Source: Nocardia iowensis (GTDB taxonomy: Bacteria; Actinomycetota; Actinomycetes; Mycobacteriales; Mycobacteriaceae). Taken from it: a DNA stretch of 64,000 nucleotides. The stretch is from positions 930,001 to 994,000 of the forward strand of contig NZ_CP078145.1 in the NCBI RefSeq assembly GCF_019222765.1. The letters run 5' to 3'. The notes under the pieces were generated by a model, which was not told the origin of the DNA, did not search any database, and saw only the letters and a list, made by a program, of their open reading frames with translations. The stretch's first letter is position 1, and each line of letters begins with the position of its first letter. Positions 44,325 through 53,051 of the stretch are shown piece by piece. The position numbers were made by a program, and so were the translations under genes.

Positions 44325-44755
44325 GTGCAGAACGGGTCTTCGTAGACACCAACGTCCTCCTCTATGCCTATGAGGCAGGCATCGATCGTCGAAGCGTGAT
44401 TGCTCGTGAAGTTCTCGCGGGCTTATGGGACCGGAAGGTCGGTGTGCTGAGCACACAGGTCCTGCAGGAGTTCTATAGCGTCGCCACGCGCAAGTTCACA
44501 CCGCGGTTGACGGCAGCCGAAGCTCGCCGCATCGTTGCGGTCTACAGCGAATGGTGTGCCATCGACATGGATCCACTGGTGGTCGTAAACGCCTCATTCC
44601 TCCAGGAGACACACAAAGTGTCTTGGTGGGATGCGTTGATCATCGAGGCCGCGGCCCAGTCCGGCGCGAAATACTTACTCTCGGAAGACCTTCAGCACGG
44701 CCGCAACTTCGCCGGACTCGAGGTCCGGAACCCGTTCCGCGATCGAGCGGAGTAA
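44321..44755 (+). CDS. PIN-domain toxin, VapC-type ribonuclease
   Basis: 144 residues with all four acidic PIN residues: Asp9 (VDTNVLLY), Glu50 (LQEF), Asp104 (WWDALI) and Asp123 (SEDLQHG). VapC toxins cleave tRNA or rRNA when freed from the antitoxin. GTG start overlaps the antitoxin stop. Confidence 0.9.
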   Translation: MSAERVFVDTNVLLYAYEAGIDRRSVIAREVLAGLWDRKVGVLSTQVLQEFYSVATRKFTPRLTAAEARRIVAVYSEWCAIDMDPLVVVNASFLQETHKVSWWDALIIEAAAQSGAKYLLSEDLQHGRNFAGLEVRNPFRDRAE

Positions 44756-44852
44756 TCAGACGATTCTTGTAGTGTCATGTTGACGGCGAACGAACACTGC
44801 GTCGGTGCACCTGGCCTCGGCGGCAGCGCCGGGCGACGCGGAGGTGGGATTC

Positions 44853-45653
44853 ATGACGCAGCCATATGACCGAGCGTTGTTGCGTAAGCATCTGCTGCAA
44901 ACCAGGATCGCGGGGGACGTTGCGACGCCGCGGGAAGGGAACCTGGCGCACTATCGCCGGATGGTCGCGAAGGATCCCGACTATCAATTCGGGCTGGCTC
45001 TGAAGGCTTGGACGTTCGACGAGACGCTGGAGATGATGGCGCGGCTGTGTGGGGTCAACCCAGACCCGCGATATCGGCAAGGGTCCGACACCATCGACCC
45101 CGAATTGACCATTGACGCGCTCGACGCGATGGGCGACCGGATCGGCCGTGCGGCCCGCGAACGGGAAACGGTGATCCTGGCGACCGGACACCCGGGACCG
45201 CTCATGGGTGTCTATCGAGCTGTCGAAGATGCTTTGCGTGCCGCCGGATGTGCGGTGCTCACCCCCGCCGCCGGATGGTCGTACCAGGTCCGCACGGACA
45301 GTGGGCCGAGGATGCGCGAAATCGCCTACACCTCAGGCGTTGCCGCGCTCCGCGCCGACGGCAGGCTGAAGCACACGCACGACCCGCACCCCATGCAGGC
45401 AATGCTGTCGGAACTGCGCGACGGCCCCGACCTCTGGCCCGACCTGGTCATCGCCGACCACGGCTGGGCCGGTGCCGCAGGCGAAGCAGGCATCGACACC
45501 GTCGGCTTCGCCGACTCCAACGACCCCGCCCTGTTCGCCGGCCACGCCGAAGGCAAAGTCGCCGTCACCGTCCCCCTCGACGACGGGGTGTTCCCCGAAT
45601 ACTACGAACCCCTCACCGACTACCTACTGAACCGCGCCGCCCTCAACGCCTGA
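44853..45653 (+). CDS. Conserved actinobacterial protein, putative phosphatase family
   Basis: 266 residues resembling a streptomycete family annotated as phosphatase: LLQTRIAGDVATPREGNLAHY near the start, ILATGHPGPLMGVYRA in the middle and VIADHGWAGAAGEAGIDTVGFADSNDPALF (shown here by its pieces DHGWAG and DSNDPALF) near the end. His and Asp residues in these blocks look metal- or phosphate-binding, but no activity is established. GGAGGTG before the ATG. Confidence 0.7.
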   Translation: MTQPYDRALLRKHLLQTRIAGDVATPREGNLAHYRRMVAKDPDYQFGLALKAWTFDETLEMMARLCGVNPDPRYRQGSDTIDPELTIDALDAMGDRIGRAARERETVILATGHPGPLMGVYRAVEDALRAAGCAVLTPAAGWSYQVRTDSGPRMREIAYTSGVAALRADGRLKHTHDPHPMQAMLSELRDGPDLWPDLVIADHGWAGAAGEAGIDTVGFADSNDPALFAGHAEGKVAVTVPLDDGVFPEYYEPLTDYLLNRAALNA

Positions 45654-46033
45654 CCCGCCCGCCCTCGAGCGGCATGAACAATTGCCTCATTGTGTGGCTG
45701 AGCACGCCGTATCGCAGGCGTGCGGCTGACGCAGCGGGTGTGCGGCTGAAGCAAAGGGTGTGCAGTTCACAAGCGGACCGCGCCGGGCGCACACCTTTTG
45801 TGTGGGCTGCACACCGGGTGTAGCGGGTGTGCAGCCGACGCAACGGATGTGTGGCTGAGGCAGGAGGCGGGAAGGGTGTGCAGTTACCAGCGGGACCGCA
45901 AGACGGCTGTGACGGGCATCGGCGGCAGGCGTGGAAGTCGAAGGCGCACTTGCTTGTTGGGTGATGGGTCGCGAGAGAAATTCATGGGATAAATCGGTGG
46001 CGGCTTGTCGGTAGGGCGTGACAAGCTCGCTTT
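45654..46033. other. Intergenic region of 380 bases with repeats
   Basis: No convincing gene. It holds the 20-base repeat array and, within it, an 11-bp inverted repeat GGCTGCACACC / GGTGTGCAGCC (45805-45836, 10-base loop). The promoter of the MFS gene should lie near the right end. Confidence 0.5.
45693..45898 (+). repeat. Two triplet blocks of ~20-base direct repeats
   Basis: Units at 45721-45740 (TGCGGCTGACGCAGCGGGTG), 45741-45760 and 45761-45780 form one block in exact 20-base steps. Units at 45830-45849, 45850-45878 (with a 9-base insertion) and 45879-45898 form a second. Each block ends in the same variant, TGCAGTT...AGCGG.ACCG. A further copy starts at 45693. Spacer lengths and sequence decay do not fit CRISPR. 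Confidence 0.7.
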
Positions 46034-47242
46034 GTGCGGTCCTATCGGGTGGTTTTGTCGAGCGCGGCGGTGCGCAACGTACTACTGCTCGGGGCGCTGG
46101 TGCGCATTCCGTTCTTCGCCGGGGCGGTGCTCCTCGCGCTGCATGTCGTGCAGACATTGCACGGCTCTTACTTGCAAGCCGGTGTGCTGAGCACGGTCGC
46201 CACCGTCTGCATCGCGCTGAGCGGCCCGTGGCGCGGGAGGTTGCTCGATCGATTCGGGCTGCGCCGCACCATCATGCCGTCCATCCTGGTCGGCGCGGTG
46301 TGCTGGTCGATCGCGCCGTTCGTCGACTATGTCCCGCTGCTGATCCTCGCCGCGGTCGCCGGACTCTTCGACGTCCCGATCTTCACCGTGGTCCGGCAAG
46401 CGGTCATCGCGGCGACGACAGAGGAGAACCGGCAACCGGCGCTCGCGCTGGAAGCGGTGTCGGTCGAGATGGCCTTCATGGTCGGGCCGATCCTCGGCGT
46501 CGCCGCCGCCAGCCTCTGGTCCACCACGATCGTATTGCTCTGCGTGCAATGGACTTTGGTACTCGCGGGCATCCTCATGTGGATCCGGAATCCGCCGCTG
46601 CGCTCCGCCCAGGCCGCAGGCCGCCCGGCTGCCCCCGCCGTCCCGCGCCGCGCCTGGTTCGGCATCGAATTCGTCGCCCTCTGCGTCGGCGCGAGCGCGG
46701 CCATCTCGCTCCTCGCCGCCTCCGAACTGACCTTCGTCTCCGCCATGCGCGAGTTCGGCGCACAACAATGGCTCGGCGTCGTGCTGGCTGTCTGGGGGTT
46801 CGGCTCGGTGGTCGGCGGTCTCGTCTACGGCGCGCTACACCGCTCCATCTCCACCTACGTCCTGCTCGCCGCCCTCGGCGCCGTCACCATCCCGATGGCC
46901 TTCGCCGTCGGTCCGATCTCCCTCGCCATCACCGGCCTCCTCGCCGGAATCTTCTGCGCCCCAACAATTACCGCCTCCATCGATCAAATGAGCCGCATCG
47001 TCCCCGAAGGCGGTCGCGGCGAGGCCATCGGCTGGCACAGCGCCGCCCTCACCCTCGGCAACGGCATCGGCAGCTCCATGGCTGGCATTGCCATCGACGC
47101 AGGCGGCTTCGCCGCGGGTTTCACCGCCGCAGCAGCCCTCGGCCTAACCCTCGGCCTCGGCCTGGCCCTACTCGTCGGCATCCGCGAACGCCGCCGCCTC
47201 GCCGTCGAGAAGCCTGCTGCAGTTAGCCAAGTCGGGGCCTGA
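46034..47242 (+). CDS. MFS transporter
   Basis: 402 residues, about 12 hydrophobic segments, with the MFS loop GRLLDRFGLRRT between segments 2 and 3 and a weaker match in the second half. It resembles drug-efflux-type MFS proteins; substrate unknown. The GTG start has a poor ribosome site, so the exact start is uncertain. It stands alone. Confidence 0.85.
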   Translation: MRSYRVVLSSAAVRNVLLLGALVRIPFFAGAVLLALHVVQTLHGSYLQAGVLSTVATVCIALSGPWRGRLLDRFGLRRTIMPSILVGAVCWSIAPFVDYVPLLILAAVAGLFDVPIFTVVRQAVIAATTEENRQPALALEAVSVEMAFMVGPILGVAAASLWSTTIVLLCVQWTLVLAGILMWIRNPPLRSAQAAGRPAAPAVPRRAWFGIEFVALCVGASAAISLLAASELTFVSAMREFGAQQWLGVVLAVWGFGSVVGGLVYGALHRSISTYVLLAALGAVTIPMAFAVGPISLAITGLLAGIFCAPTITASIDQMSRIVPEGGRGEAIGWHSAALTLGNGIGSSMAGIAIDAGGFAAGFTAAAALGLTLGLGLALLVGIRERRRLAVEKPAAVSQVGA

Positions 47243-47339
47243 GGCCTTCGCGTCAAGCCCCAAGGCTGGCGTCACCGCACCGAACGTCGAGTGTGGCTCC
47301 CGGCTCGGCAATTGGTGCGAGTGCAGACAGCACTTGCGT

Positions 47340-47349
47340 TATACGTATA
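47340..47349 (+). promoter_or_regulatory. AT-rich palindrome before EXLDI/MMPL genes
   Basis: TATACGTATA, a perfect 10-bp palindrome in an AT-rich patch (47338-47362) unusual for this GC-rich DNA, about 155 bases before the EXLDI gene. Candidate promoter or operator. Confidence 0.4.
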
Positions 47350-47504
47350 CATCTACTTATAGTGACTCCGGACGGGGTGCTGGGAACGGCGGACCGGGTC
47401 ATTGGACAACTGAAGATCTGCTCGGGGCGACGGGAACGAATGAGGGGTTCCGTCGCTGGTAGATCTATGCGCGTATGCGCATTCACGTATTGATGGGAGT
47501 CATC

Positions 47505-47957
47505 ATGGGTAGCGAAGCGGGGCAGACGGTGGATGCCGGTGCGGCGGTTGTGGATCTCGAGAAGGGGGATTCCGGGGAGTTCGGCGAGGTGGTGGTGAAG
47601 CTGGGGCCGGGGGGTACGCGGGTGCAGCGGTTTGCCGGACGCCTAGTGGGAGAGTCGCCGCAGGTCACCAAGGCCGGGGTCGAGGTGGTCCGGGTCTATT
47701 TGAGCCGGAAGGGCAAGTATGTGGTGCATCGGCGGGTGGCGGAGTGGACCGACTTCTCGGTGATGGCCGACTGGGCCAGGGAATGGAAGAAGAAGAACTG
47801 GCGCAATGTGCTCGAACTCGACGAATCGAGCTGGGGTGATTCCACACTGGAGGTGGTGGATTCGGTCGAGGAGTTGCGGGATCGGGTTCCGGCCAAGATC
47901 TACCGCACGCTCGTCGACGTGACCGAGCAGCCGCCCATCGAGGATCTCGACATCTGA
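47505..47957 (+). CDS. EXLDI family protein
   Basis: 150 residues of a small actinobacterial family named for its C-terminal Glu-x-Leu-Asp-Ile; this one ends in EDLDI. Function is unknown. It starts with an acidic stretch, then a beta-rich segment and a basic WAREWKKKNWRN helix. ATG 47505 has GGGAG six bases before it; upstream in-frame ATGs at 47475 and 47493 are less likely. The MMPL transporter gene follows after 34 bases, so they are probably one operon. Confidence 0.8.
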   Translation: MGSEAGQTVDAGAAVVDLEKGDSGEFGEVVVKLGPGGTRVQRFAGRLVGESPQVTKAGVEVVRVYLSRKGKYVVHRRVAEWTDFSVMADWAREWKKKNWRNVLELDESSWGDSTLEVVDSVEELRDRVPAKIYRTLVDVTEQPPIEDLDI

Positions 47958-47991
47958 GCTGCTGCTCGGATACTGAAAGGAACTGTCCCAC

Positions 47992-50199
47992 ATGTTTGCT
48001 CGACTCGGGCGCGTGGTCGTGCACCATCCGTGGAAGGTGATCGGCCTGTGGCTGCTCATCATCGTCGGCGTGGTCGCTGCGGCGCCGGAACTCAAATCGA
48101 CCACCGACCAATCCGAATTCCTACCTTCGCATTACGAGTCCATCCAGGCACTCGATATGCAGCAGCAGGCCTTTCCGCAAAGCGCCGCACCCGCGGCGAT
48201 CATCGTCTTCGCCCGTGCCGACGGCGCCGAGTTGAGTACCGGGGATTCGGCCGCGGTAGCCGCGATCGGCTCGAAGCTCAGCGCCGCGAACATCAAGGAC
48301 GTGACGGCATTACAGCCGGTCCCGCCCTCGGAGAACCGGCTCATCCAGATCATTGCCGTGCAGATGACGAAGGTGACCAGTGCGGGCGACATGACGCAGG
48401 GCGACGCGGTCAAGGCGCTGCGTGACGAACTGAAGAAACAGGTGCATGGCACCGACCTGAAGGCGGGCATCACCGGCCAGGCCGCGCAGATGCTGGATCA
48501 GGTGGAGTCCAGCGAGAAGGGCATGGCCATCATCGGCGCCGCCACGATCATCTTGATCCTGGTGCTGTTGCTGATCATCTTCCGTAGCCCGGTGATCGCG
48601 TTGCTGCCGATCGTCGTCATCGGCGCGATCTCCAGTGTCGTCAACGGCCTGATCGCCATGGTGGCCAAGGCCTTCGACCTCCAAGTGGACAGTTCGGTGA
48701 ACTCCATCCTGCTGGTGGTGCTGTTCGGTGTCGGCACCGACTACATCCTGTTCCTGATGTTCCGCTACCGGGAACGGTTGCGCGCCGGGGACGATCCGAA
48801 GACCGCCATGGTCAATGCCGTCGCCCGGGTCGGCGAGGCGATCACCTCCGCGGCCGGCGCGGTGATCATCGCGTTCATGGCGCTGACGTTGTCCACCCTC
48901 GGCATGTTCCGTGCGCTCGGACCCGCGCTGGCGATCGCTGTCGCTGTGGCGCTGCTCGCGGGGCTCACGCTGGTGCCCGCCGTGGTATCGCTGTTGGGTA
49001 CCAAGGTGTTCTGGCCGTCGAAGGCATGGCAGGCCGAGCCGAAGGGGGCACGGTTCACCGCGATGGGTGCCGCGCTCGGGCGGCGACCCGGCGCGTTCGC
49101 CGCGGTGTCGGGTGGTGTGCTCGTCGCACTGGGCATCTTCGCGTTCGGATTCCATCCGACCTTCGATCTGACCGGCGGATCGACTTCCGACACCTCCGAA
49201 TCGGTGATCTACAACAAGGAATTGCTCAAGGGCATGCCCGCAGGCGCCACCCAGCCGTCGGATGTGCTGCTTCGCTCGGACGGTGGCGCGCTGACCAGCG
49301 ACCAGCTCACGGCCTACCGGTCCGCGTTGGCCGAGGTACCGGGGGTCGGCCAGGTGGCGGAGCCGCTGTTGTCCGAAGACAAGGCGACCGCCAACTTCCA
49401 GGTGACGCTCGCCGCCGCACCCGAATCGGATGACGCGATCGAGACGGTCCGTAGTCCCTTGCGGGACGCGGCGCACGCCGCGGCACCGGCCGGGACGACC
49501 GCGGCCGTCGGCGGTATGACGGCCGTCTTCGTCGACTTCCAGGACGCGATGAACCACGACTACGCCATCGTGTTCCCGGTAGCGGCGATCCTGATCATGA
49601 TCGTGCTGGCCCTGCTGCTGCGCAGCCTGGTCGCGCCGTGGTACCTGATGGCCTCGGTGTTCCTCGGGTTCGCCGCCACGCTCGGCGCCGCCGTGCTGGT
49701 GTTCCAGCACATGCAGGGCAATTCCGGCTTGATCTTCACGCTGCCGGTGATCATGTACCTGTTCGTGGTCGCGCTCGGCACGGACTACAACATCCTGATG
49801 GTCGCGCGATTGCGGGAGGAGGCTCGCGAGGGCCGCGACCCGAGACAGGCGGCGGCGCTCGGCCTGCAGCACACCGGTCCGACGATCGCGGCGGCAGGCG
49901 TGATCCTCGCCGGAACGTTCGCTTCGATGATGTTGGCGGGCAACAACGTTCTTTCGCAGATGGGCTTTGCCATCTCGGTCGGCATCGGTATCGCCGCCTT
50001 CGTGATGGCGATGTTCTTCACTCCGGCGCTGACGGCGCTGCTCGGGCATCGGGCGTGGTGGCCGGGGCACGGGGATCGGAAGTCCGGTGGGTCGTCCGAG
50101 TCGAACGGGTTCGGCGAGCCCGATTACACCTCCGGCGACGATCGCACGCTTGCCGCACCCGGTAGCGGTTGGTCGAATACCGGTGAGCGACGCAAGTAA
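47992..50199 (+). CDS. MMPL/RND-family transporter
   Basis: 735 residues with the RND layout: two halves, each one membrane segment, a large outer domain and five more segments. The MmpL motifs GVGTDYILFLMFRYRERL (~246) and LGTDYNILMVARLREE (~595) carry the proton-relay Asp-Tyr pairs. It likely exports a lipid or small molecule through the inner membrane. It lacks the long C-terminal tail of lipid MmpL3-type proteins. The ribosome site is GAAAGGA. Confidence 0.9.
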   Translation: MFARLGRVVVHHPWKVIGLWLLIIVGVVAAAPELKSTTDQSEFLPSHYESIQALDMQQQAFPQSAAPAAIIVFARADGAELSTGDSAAVAAIGSKLSAANIKDVTALQPVPPSENRLIQIIAVQMTKVTSAGDMTQGDAVKALRDELKKQVHGTDLKAGITGQAAQMLDQVESSEKGMAIIGAATIILILVLLLIIFRSPVIALLPIVVIGAISSVVNGLIAMVAKAFDLQVDSSVNSILLVVLFGVGTDYILFLMFRYRERLRAGDDPKTAMVNAVARVGEAITSAAGAVIIAFMALTLSTLGMFRALGPALAIAVAVALLAGLTLVPAVVSLLGTKVFWPSKAWQAEPKGARFTAMGAALGRRPGAFAAVSGGVLVALGIFAFGFHPTFDLTGGSTSDTSESVIYNKELLKGMPAGATQPSDVLLRSDGGALTSDQLTAYRSALAEVPGVGQVAEPLLSEDKATANFQVTLAAAPESDDAIETVRSPLRDAAHAAAPAGTTAAVGGMTAVFVDFQDAMNHDYAIVFPVAAILIMIVLALLLRSLVAPWYLMASVFLGFAATLGAAVLVFQHMQGNSGLIFTLPVIMYLFVVALGTDYNILMVARLREEAREGRDPRQAAALGLQHTGPTIAAAGVILAGTFASMMLAGNNVLSQMGFAISVGIGIAAFVMAMFFTPALTALLGHRAWWPGHGDRKSGGSSESNGFGEPDYTSGDDRTLAAPGSGWSNTGERRK

Positions 50200-50202
50200 G
50201 TA

Positions 50203-50251
50203 AACGACAAGAGCTGTCCTCCGATCACTTCGGCGGGCAGCCCTTGTCGTT
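50203..50251. terminator. Bidirectional terminator
   Basis: AACGACAAG / CTTGTCGTT with inner GCTG / CAGC and CC / GG pairs, between the convergent MMPL and DUF2637-like genes; its symmetry suits both strands. Confidence 0.75.
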
Positions 50252-50262
50252 CCTCGCGAACG

Positions 50263-52512
50263 TCAGCCGCTGATCGCGTACGGCCTGCCGACCTTGAGTG
50301 CCGCTTCGAGGGCGCGGGCGACGGCGGCGCGGGGGACACCGACTTCGTTGGCGATGCCGGGCGTCGGCCAGGACTCGTCGGCGAGGAGCAGAATCTCCGC
50401 GAGCTGTTCGACGGTGAGATTTGACAGCCGCCGACGGGCGATTTCGTGTGCGAGAGCGGAGATTTCGTTGTCCTCGTCGATCTCGTCCTCGTCGAGCTCG
50501 GCGTCCAAGCCTTCAGGTTCGACGTCCGCATCGGCAGCGGCGCGGACGACAACACTGGTCCGCTCCGCGCGCACCGGGGGATGCGGCGGCTCGACCGCCT
50601 CATCGAAGACGAGTTGTTCGATGTCGGCCTCGGTGATGCTGGGGGCGGCCGACTTTCGGCGGCTGGTGGTGGGGCGAGAAACGGTCTCACCCGAGATCGC
50701 CTGGGCGACAGTGTCGGCGATCGTTGCGGCGGCCTTGCGAATGGGGTCACCAGGGTGAGGCTCTTCTGAGTCGTCGCCGCGGGGCGCGTCCGTGGTGGTG
50801 TCGGGGGCTGCGGTCTTGCCGGTGCCGGAATCGGCGGGTTCGCGTGGCGCATCGTTTATCGGAAACAACTGCATGGCATGTCCATTGGGCGTGCCACGCC
50901 CATTGGTCGACACCACTCGGCCGTCGACGGCATGGCCGTTGGTGTGTGCGGCGTCCCCATTGGTGGGTGTGGTGCGGTTGATCGATGTGACCGGCTGGCC
51001 GTTCACCGGCGCGGTCCGGCCGCTGTCGGTGACGGCGTGACCGTTCGTCACCGCGTGGCCGTTGGTTGTCGAGCGGTGACTGTTGTCGGGGGAGGTGGGA
51101 TTCGACGCGGCGGTGTCGGATTCCGGCGTGTCCGGGCGAGGACTTGCCGAGTCGGGTTGGGCGGCGGAGCCGGTGGCCGATGAGGCGTTCTCGGTTGGCC
51201 AGGCGGAGTACGAGTCACGCGGATCGGCGGGCAGCTGGTGGCCGTTGACGGCCGAGAACGGTGCCACGACCTGGCCATTGGCGCGAGACTCCATATCGAC
51301 CGGCGGTTGCTTGTCCGCGATGTCGCGATGATTATCGGCCGGAACGCCTTGCACGGCATGGCCATTGGTCGACGATGGCATGTGGTCCGCATAGCCGTTG
51401 GACAATGGCGCGTTGTGGCTGCCCTGTCCATTGGTCGACGGAACGTTGTGCACGGCAGGCTCATCGACCGAGTGGGGCAGCGGGCGCGCAGCGTCGGCCG
51501 AGAACGACCGCACCGCATGCCCATTGGTCACCGGTGTGGCAGGCTCCTTCGGGACGAGCGGACCAGTGTCCGTGAGCCCGCCCCCGCTTCCGGTCACCCC
51601 GCCGTTCTCGGCAACCGCGCCGACCAACCGACCGGCGGTCGGTTCCTCATACCGGTCGACTCCACTGACCAGCCATCGGCGATCGTCCGGCGCATCAATG
51701 AGCCCGACCCGCGGATCATCGCTGACTCGATGCCGAACCACCGTCGCCTCGCGATCCACCACCGGGGCCCCGTCGATGAGCAGCGCATAGCGCGCCGAAA
51801 CCCAAGCGTGCAACCAGATCACCACCCCGACCATGACGGGTGCGATCGAGTATTCCGCGGCACGTCCGAAGGAACCCGACGCCAGGTGCGGCCCCGCGTT
51901 CAGTGCGACGGTGGTCCCGAGCAGCGCGACCTCGAAGAACACCACCTTGCCGCGCGGAAGTTCGCGACCCCAGCGGGCCGCCGTGGTCGCGGCGACCATG
52001 ATGGTGATGATCGGAATCGAGATCATCGCCTCGATCCCGTAGCTCAACCAGTACAGCGGGTCGGACATGTCGCCGCTCGGCACCAGGTTGTGCTGCACAT
52101 TCACCCCGGCCCACACCATGCCGAGCACGACCACCGCGATCAGCGCGCGGGACGACCACTCCGCGCGCCGATACAGCTGCGCCAGCCGCGCGTCCTCGCT
52201 CGACACCCGCCGCCGCGCGGCCAGCGCCCGGCGATGCCAGCGCGCGTCCGCCTCGTCGGCTCGGCGAATGCTCTTCGCACTCCGCCGGTCTCGCTCCTCG
52301 GCGGCCAGTTCCGCTTCGATCGCCCGGCGCCGCTGTTTCCGCCGCTGCGCCCGAACCCATTCCGCGAGTTCACGTTCCGCGACGATCTCGCCCTCGGACA
52401 ACACCTCGAACAGCGCGGAGTCGTGCTGCAGCGGCAATTTCCCGCGAGCCGTCTCCACTTGCTGCGCCAACGCGGCGATCTCGGAACTACCGGTCGATTG
52501 TTCGTCGCGCAT
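50263..52512 (-). CDS. DUF2637-like membrane protein with Asn-Gly-His repeats and C-terminal HTH-like region
   Basis: 749 residues in three parts. Residues 1-115 are charged and helical (coiled-coil-like). About 120-240 hold four hydrophobic segments like DUF2637 proteins, including SYGIEAMISIPIITIMVA. About 300-560 form a low-complexity linker with many copies of T-N-G-H-A-V and variants (NGQ, NGYA, NGRG). The last ~60 residues (LTVEQLAEILLL...EVGVPRAAVARAL) look like a helix-turn-helix. DUF2637 proteins are common in actinobacterial chromosomes and conjugative elements; the function is unknown. A good GGGAAGG precedes the ATG. Confidence 0.75.
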   Translation of the reverse strand: MRDEQSTGSSEIAALAQQVETARGKLPLQHDSALFEVLSEGEIVAERELAEWVRAQRRKQRRRAIEAELAAEERDRRSAKSIRRADEADARWHRRALAARRRVSSEDARLAQLYRRAEWSSRALIAVVVLGMVWAGVNVQHNLVPSGDMSDPLYWLSYGIEAMISIPIITIMVAATTAARWGRELPRGKVVFFEVALLGTTVALNAGPHLASGSFGRAAEYSIAPVMVGVVIWLHAWVSARYALLIDGAPVVDREATVVRHRVSDDPRVGLIDAPDDRRWLVSGVDRYEEPTAGRLVGAVAENGGVTGSGGGLTDTGPLVPKEPATPVTNGHAVRSFSADAARPLPHSVDEPAVHNVPSTNGQGSHNAPLSNGYADHMPSSTNGHAVQGVPADNHRDIADKQPPVDMESRANGQVVAPFSAVNGHQLPADPRDSYSAWPTENASSATGSAAQPDSASPRPDTPESDTAASNPTSPDNSHRSTTNGHAVTNGHAVTDSGRTAPVNGQPVTSINRTTPTNGDAAHTNGHAVDGRVVSTNGRGTPNGHAMQLFPINDAPREPADSGTGKTAAPDTTTDAPRGDDSEEPHPGDPIRKAAATIADTVAQAISGETVSRPTTSRRKSAAPSITEADIEQLVFDEAVEPPHPPVRAERTSVVVRAAADADVEPEGLDAELDEDEIDEDNEISALAHEIARRRLSNLTVEQLAEILLLADESWPTPGIANEVGVPRAAVARALEAALKVGRPYAISG

Positions 52513-52636
52513 CGCGAGCCTTCCCGGAGCAGATCGTCAGCAGACCTACTTGCTCGAACGTATGTGTGATCGCAATGAGGCTAAACCGACCACCGGCCAA
52601 GGTCAATGCCGACGCTCGAAAACCAGTGCGAATATC

Positions 52637-53032
52637 TCAGGCGTTCTTGTGACACACCGCTTCGAGCAACACGCCGTCCGGCCCGGTCCAGAACGTGGCG
52701 TAATACGGCGGCGGATATTGCGGGAATTCCTGTGGGCTGTGCACGATTTCGGCCCCATGCGCGGCGGCCCAGGAGTGGACCCGATCGACCGCGGCACGGG
52801 TGCGGAGCATAAAAGCGAGGTGTTGGAGGCCGGGCCGCGTGCGCGCGTAACCGGGGGATTCGGCGGGATAAAAGAAGAGGTAGGTGCCGACTTTGCCCAG
52901 TGCGGGGCGATAGGCGAACTGGGTGTCGTCCTGCAGATGCGGCTCGTAGTCGAGCAGCGGCATCAGTTCGTCGTAATACGCACGGGCCGTAGTGAGGTCG
53001 GCGACGTTGATCCCTAGATGTCCAAGAGGCAC
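52637..53032 (-). CDS. VOC (glyoxalase/dioxygenase) superfamily protein
   Basis: 131 residues, a single pair of beta-alpha-beta-beta-beta units: HLGINVADLTTARAYYDELM at the start, GLQHLAFMLRTRAAVD in the middle and DPDG-like GPDGVLLEAV at the end. His4 or His5, His72 and Glu near the end fit the usual metal site. Substrate unknown. It may share a transcript with the protease gene upstream of it (19-base gap). Confidence 0.8.
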   Translation of the reverse strand: MPLGHLGINVADLTTARAYYDELMPLLDYEPHLQDDTQFAYRPALGKVGTYLFFYPAESPGYARTRPGLQHLAFMLRTRAAVDRVHSWAAAHGAEIVHSPQEFPQYPPPYYATFWTGPDGVLLEAVCHKNA

Positions 53033-53051
53033 CTATCTGAATATAGTCGAC

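Noticed and set aside
45693..45898. Possible CRISPR array
   Set aside because: Repeats are contiguous in 20-base steps with no unique spacers and no cas genes nearby.
47293..47493. Small plus-strand open frame before the EXLDI gene
   Set aside because: No ribosome site or family pattern, and it overlaps the AT-rich promoter patch.
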